This document shows positions 63,601 through 64,000 of a stretch of DNA of 64,000 bases, piece after piece. This DNA is from Turritopsis dohrnii. Its lineage: Eukaryota; Cnidaria; Hydrozoa; Anthoathecata; Oceaniidae. The stretch is taken from assembly GCA_027922465.2 (NCBI GenBank), contig BQMF02000032.1, positions 682,001 through 746,000 on the forward strand. The letters are read 5' to 3'. How positions within the stretch are numbered: position 1 is the first letter of the stretch; every line of letters begins with the position of its first letter. The notes under the pieces were generated by a model. That model saw nothing but the letters and a program-made list of their open reading frames with translations. It did no database searches and was not told the origin of the DNA. A program made the translations under genes and the position numbers.

Positions 63601-63971
63601 AATTCTATCCCCAACTAACTGTAAACATCCCTTTTAACCCCTAATCCAAACCCTAACCCTGTAACCATAACCTCAGATTTCCCGCCTTCCTTGCTCATAC
63701 TCTAAGCTAAGTTGGGCTATAACTTTCTGACTTATGGACAACATTGCATGGATCCCAAACATTTGTGGGACACTAACAACCTGACTTCTTATTCGGTGTG
63801 GAGTGTCTTTAGTAAGAAATTAACTAAATAAAATACACAAGCAACAAACATTAACTCACCTATGAAATGGGAAGATTTCAGTATATCGATATAATCAATA
63901 CTTTTATCTGACAATTCGCAGTTTTCGCGCCACAGCTGGTGAAGTAGTTTTGTATATTCTGATGCTGCCAT
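39664..63971 (-). CDS. Unrecognised alpha-helical (ARM/HEAT-like) protein, about 24 exons
   Basis: Exons in order: 63971-63860, 61526-61444, 60667-60519, 60430-60328, 56417-56276, 56238-56177, 55310-55181, 55108-55018, 53703-53635, 52687-52563, 52468-52065, 51995-51955, 51870-51791, 50857-50706, 50595-50383, 50304-50263, 47677-47592, 47479-47436, 47112-47008, 41124-41011, 40934-40855, 40417-40350, 40034-39895, 39798-39664. Most junctions are GT-AG and in phase. Three need transcripts: 56177/55310 (phase, an exon may be missing), 52065/51995 (one base off) and 47008/41124 (second AG used). The product is about 930 residues, starts MAASEYTKLLHQLWRENCEL and ends LLLRARCMAK. It is Leu/Ile-rich, helical throughout, without signal peptide, membrane segment, zinc site or enzyme motif. 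The 5.9-kb intron 47007-41125 holds the LINE and the 3-kb TIR element. I do not recognise the family; a repeat-type scaffold is an inference from composition. Confidence 0.75.
40640..40700 (+). repeat. tRNA-like sequence, possible SINE head
   Basis: AGAGCAATTGCTCGGCAAGC resembles an A box plus anticodon arm, and GGTTGTGGGTTTAATTCACA a T arm (TGTGG/TCACA stem, degenerate B box). No paired acceptor stem, so a pseudo-tRNA or SINE is more likely than a gene. Confidence 0.3.
41872..43505 (-). pseudogene. LINE (non-LTR retrotransposon) reverse transcriptase, 5'-truncated, inactive
   Basis: On the - strand: SKATGPDGIP (RT domain 1), NYRPISLLPVMSKIFE, VALDITKAFD, a frameshift near 42990, then VKGPLYEIIRSFLGNRRLKV, VGVPQGSVLGPTLFLFINDL and the polymerase box, which reads YADN instead of YADD, so the second catalytic Asp is lost. 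LLGITF is followed by a stop at 42498. A C-terminal segment ends with KSTIRPCIEYCCHIWGGAP and the RIQKR region. The 3' end is a 19-base poly(A) tail (T run 41872-41890). Layout and motifs fit the CR1/Jockey/L2 group. It sits in a large intron of the host gene in the same orientation. The 5' end abuts the TIR element at about 43505. Confidence 0.85.
43505..46480. mobile_element. 3-kb TIR element enclosing a decayed gene of unknown family
   Basis: Inverted repeats of about 140 bases: left (43505-43640) runs TCTGCGCGATT...GTTC, AAGTGTT, AGCATGGTTTCCAATTTTTT, then TGTACATTTTACAGACCAGA; the reverse complement of 46480-46335 has the same blocks in the same order. Subterminal repeats of TTTTACAGAC(C/T)AAAA with GTCTGCAAATTA-like partners recur at 45640-45730, 45850-45935 and 46170-46270. 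The exact ends and target duplication could not be fixed because the left end touches the LINE. Confidence 0.75.
43898..45097 (+). pseudogene. Decayed multi-exon gene inside the 43505-46480 element
   Basis: Exon 1 is open to a good donor (CAACAG/GTATGT, 44200) and encodes YFTIDNVDFKIDSPDGKGQL then HGTG. The following acceptor (TTTAG/ACAAGA, about 44271) leads into an exon with an in-frame TAA near 44378 and a frameshift near 44430. It continues with SVKVPTWAAYSSL, DDLYTAMKETEKIK, IVISFDLQFYIKAIMLQQMP and SFIFRMRELQVIFCALKVI, a stop at 44785, and a last exon after AATTCCAG (about 45002) with GIYGTTMIRQVKEGKHVYKT. From memory, similar D-N-x-D...DGK...HGT and TFDLQLYIKA blocks occur in repetitive, uncharacterised predicted proteins of cnidarians and other animals; this is not verified. 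It may be the transposase of the element. No recognised catalytic signature. Confidence 0.5.
47170..47192. repeat. (AATA)n microsatellite
   Basis: Five to six perfect AATA units in an intron of the large - strand gene. Confidence 0.85.
47995..48680. repeat. Region with repeated GGCCACCAAAATTxTAxAA blocks
   Basis: At 48019-48066 TCGGGCCACCAAAATTTTAT is followed by GTGGTGGCCCGACTGG, forming a hairpin; a related block CAGGCCACCAAAAATTCTAA plus ATGGCCCGACCTG lies at 48629-48676. They may be the ends of a decayed element; the interior (including CCAATTGC-containing short repeats at 48500-48560) is noncoding. Confidence 0.4.
49275..49577. repeat. Dispersed repeat, copy B (inverted relative to 25490-26219)
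   Basis: Contains GCGAATACCGCATTAAAACA, a CTCCTACTACTACTAC tract and, at its other end, TTGCGCCATCTGGCTCTT, all in reverse order and orientation to copy A. Shorter than copy A, so one has lost or gained interior sequence. Confidence 0.55.
54551..54628 (+). repeat. tRNA-Asn(GTT)-like pseudogene or SINE head
   Basis: TTCGGCTGTTAACC-AAAGGTT gives an Asn anticodon arm, and GGTGGTTCGAGCCCACC a perfect T arm with intact B box. The D arm (GTAGTGCAGTTGCTTGACGC) is weak and the acceptor halves (GCCTTCC / CAGAATT) do not pair, so a working tRNA gene is unlikely. Confidence 0.6.
57714..58241. mobile_element. MITE, GAGTGYGTTWA termini, TTA target
   Basis: Left GAGTGCGTTAAGAGCCGTAG and right (reverse complement) GAGTGTGTTTACATGAGAGC, then CTTAGTGA(A)CTCAAACNGGTTTGAAATTT on both sides. 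TTA flanks at 57711-57713 and 58242-58244 fit a Harbinger-like 3-bp target. Noncoding; in the intron between exons 4 and 5 of the large gene. Confidence 0.8.
60941..61414. mobile_element. TIR element, CAGGGATTTTTCCAAG termini
   Basis: Perfect 16-bp inverted ends. CAGGG termini suggest hAT or a relative, but no matching 8-bp duplication flanks it. The interior contains the shared block (61090-61290) found also at 28240-28430 and 62570-62690. It lies 29 bases from exon 2 of the large gene. Confidence 0.7.
61787..63059. mobile_element. TIR element, GGGATCGTCTCAAAATGTT termini, TTA target
   Basis: Inverted ends GGGATCGTCTCAAAATGTTC and GGGATCGTCTCAAAATGTTT (reverse complement), flanked by TTA (61784-61786, 63060-63062). 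Both subterminal regions are filled with degenerate GGACGAAT / GGTCGAATTT units in opposite orientation. The centre (about 62280-62690) shares sequence with the hAT-like element at 27901-28555. No protein. In intron 1 of the large gene. Confidence 0.85.
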
Positions 63972-64000
63972 TTTGATTTGATTGTTTACATGCAGGATTC

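Noticed and set aside
63640..63680. CCCTAACCCT-like sequence suggesting telomeric repeats
   Set aside because: Only one or two imperfect units, no array.

Overview
The window reads as nuclear DNA of an early-branching metazoan, most probably a cnidarian. It is AT-rich, its genes are broken by GT-AG introns, and it is crowded with decayed transposons: terminal-inverted-repeat (TIR) elements, non-LTR-type reverse transcriptases, a Penelope-like GIY-YIG element and a tyrosine-recombinase fragment. The phylum is an inference from gene and transposon content. No bacterial operons, phage genes or CRISPR arrays were seen.

Six cellular genes are supported. On the + strand: the 3' end of a PGC-1 family coactivator (RS-rich region plus RRM, 1-2902) and a complete three-exon EGR zinc-finger factor (8735-10838). 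On the - strand: a sideroflexin (17277 to 13074), NF-YA (30976 to 24979), the dynein assembly factor DNAAF4/DYX1C1 (39223 to 35411, ten exons that stay in frame), and a 24-kb gene of about 24 exons for an unrecognised all-helical protein of roughly 930 residues (63971 to 39664). The sequence shows no operon-like relation among them; they are ordinary independent eukaryotic genes. NF-YA, EGR and the PGC-1 homologue are transcriptional regulators, sideroflexin is mitochondrial, DNAAF4 serves cilia.

Between and inside the genes lies the more unusual material. Two copies of one reverse-transcriptase element with a CCHC knuckle and a restriction-like endonuclease signature are present. Copy 1 (about 22115 to 19987, - strand) lies between long inverted repeats. 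Copy 2 (about 31340-34862, + strand) is cut by two TIR elements that sit side by side. The first of these (31478-33227) has a perfect 6-bp target duplication, arms made of tandem repeats and a tyrosine-recombinase fragment inside. The second (33235-34101) has TA duplications and carries the tail of an unknown acidic protein. A further 3-kb TIR element (about 43505-46480), next to a dead LINE inside the large gene, encloses an intron-containing, decayed gene of an unidentified repetitive protein family. At least ten more TIR/MITE elements, several nested, were delimited by eye. One internal block of about 200 bp occurs in three elements with unrelated termini.

Coordinates of exons come from reading frames and splice consensus by eye, without transcripts; element boundaries come from visual matching of inverted repeats. 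No database search was possible.
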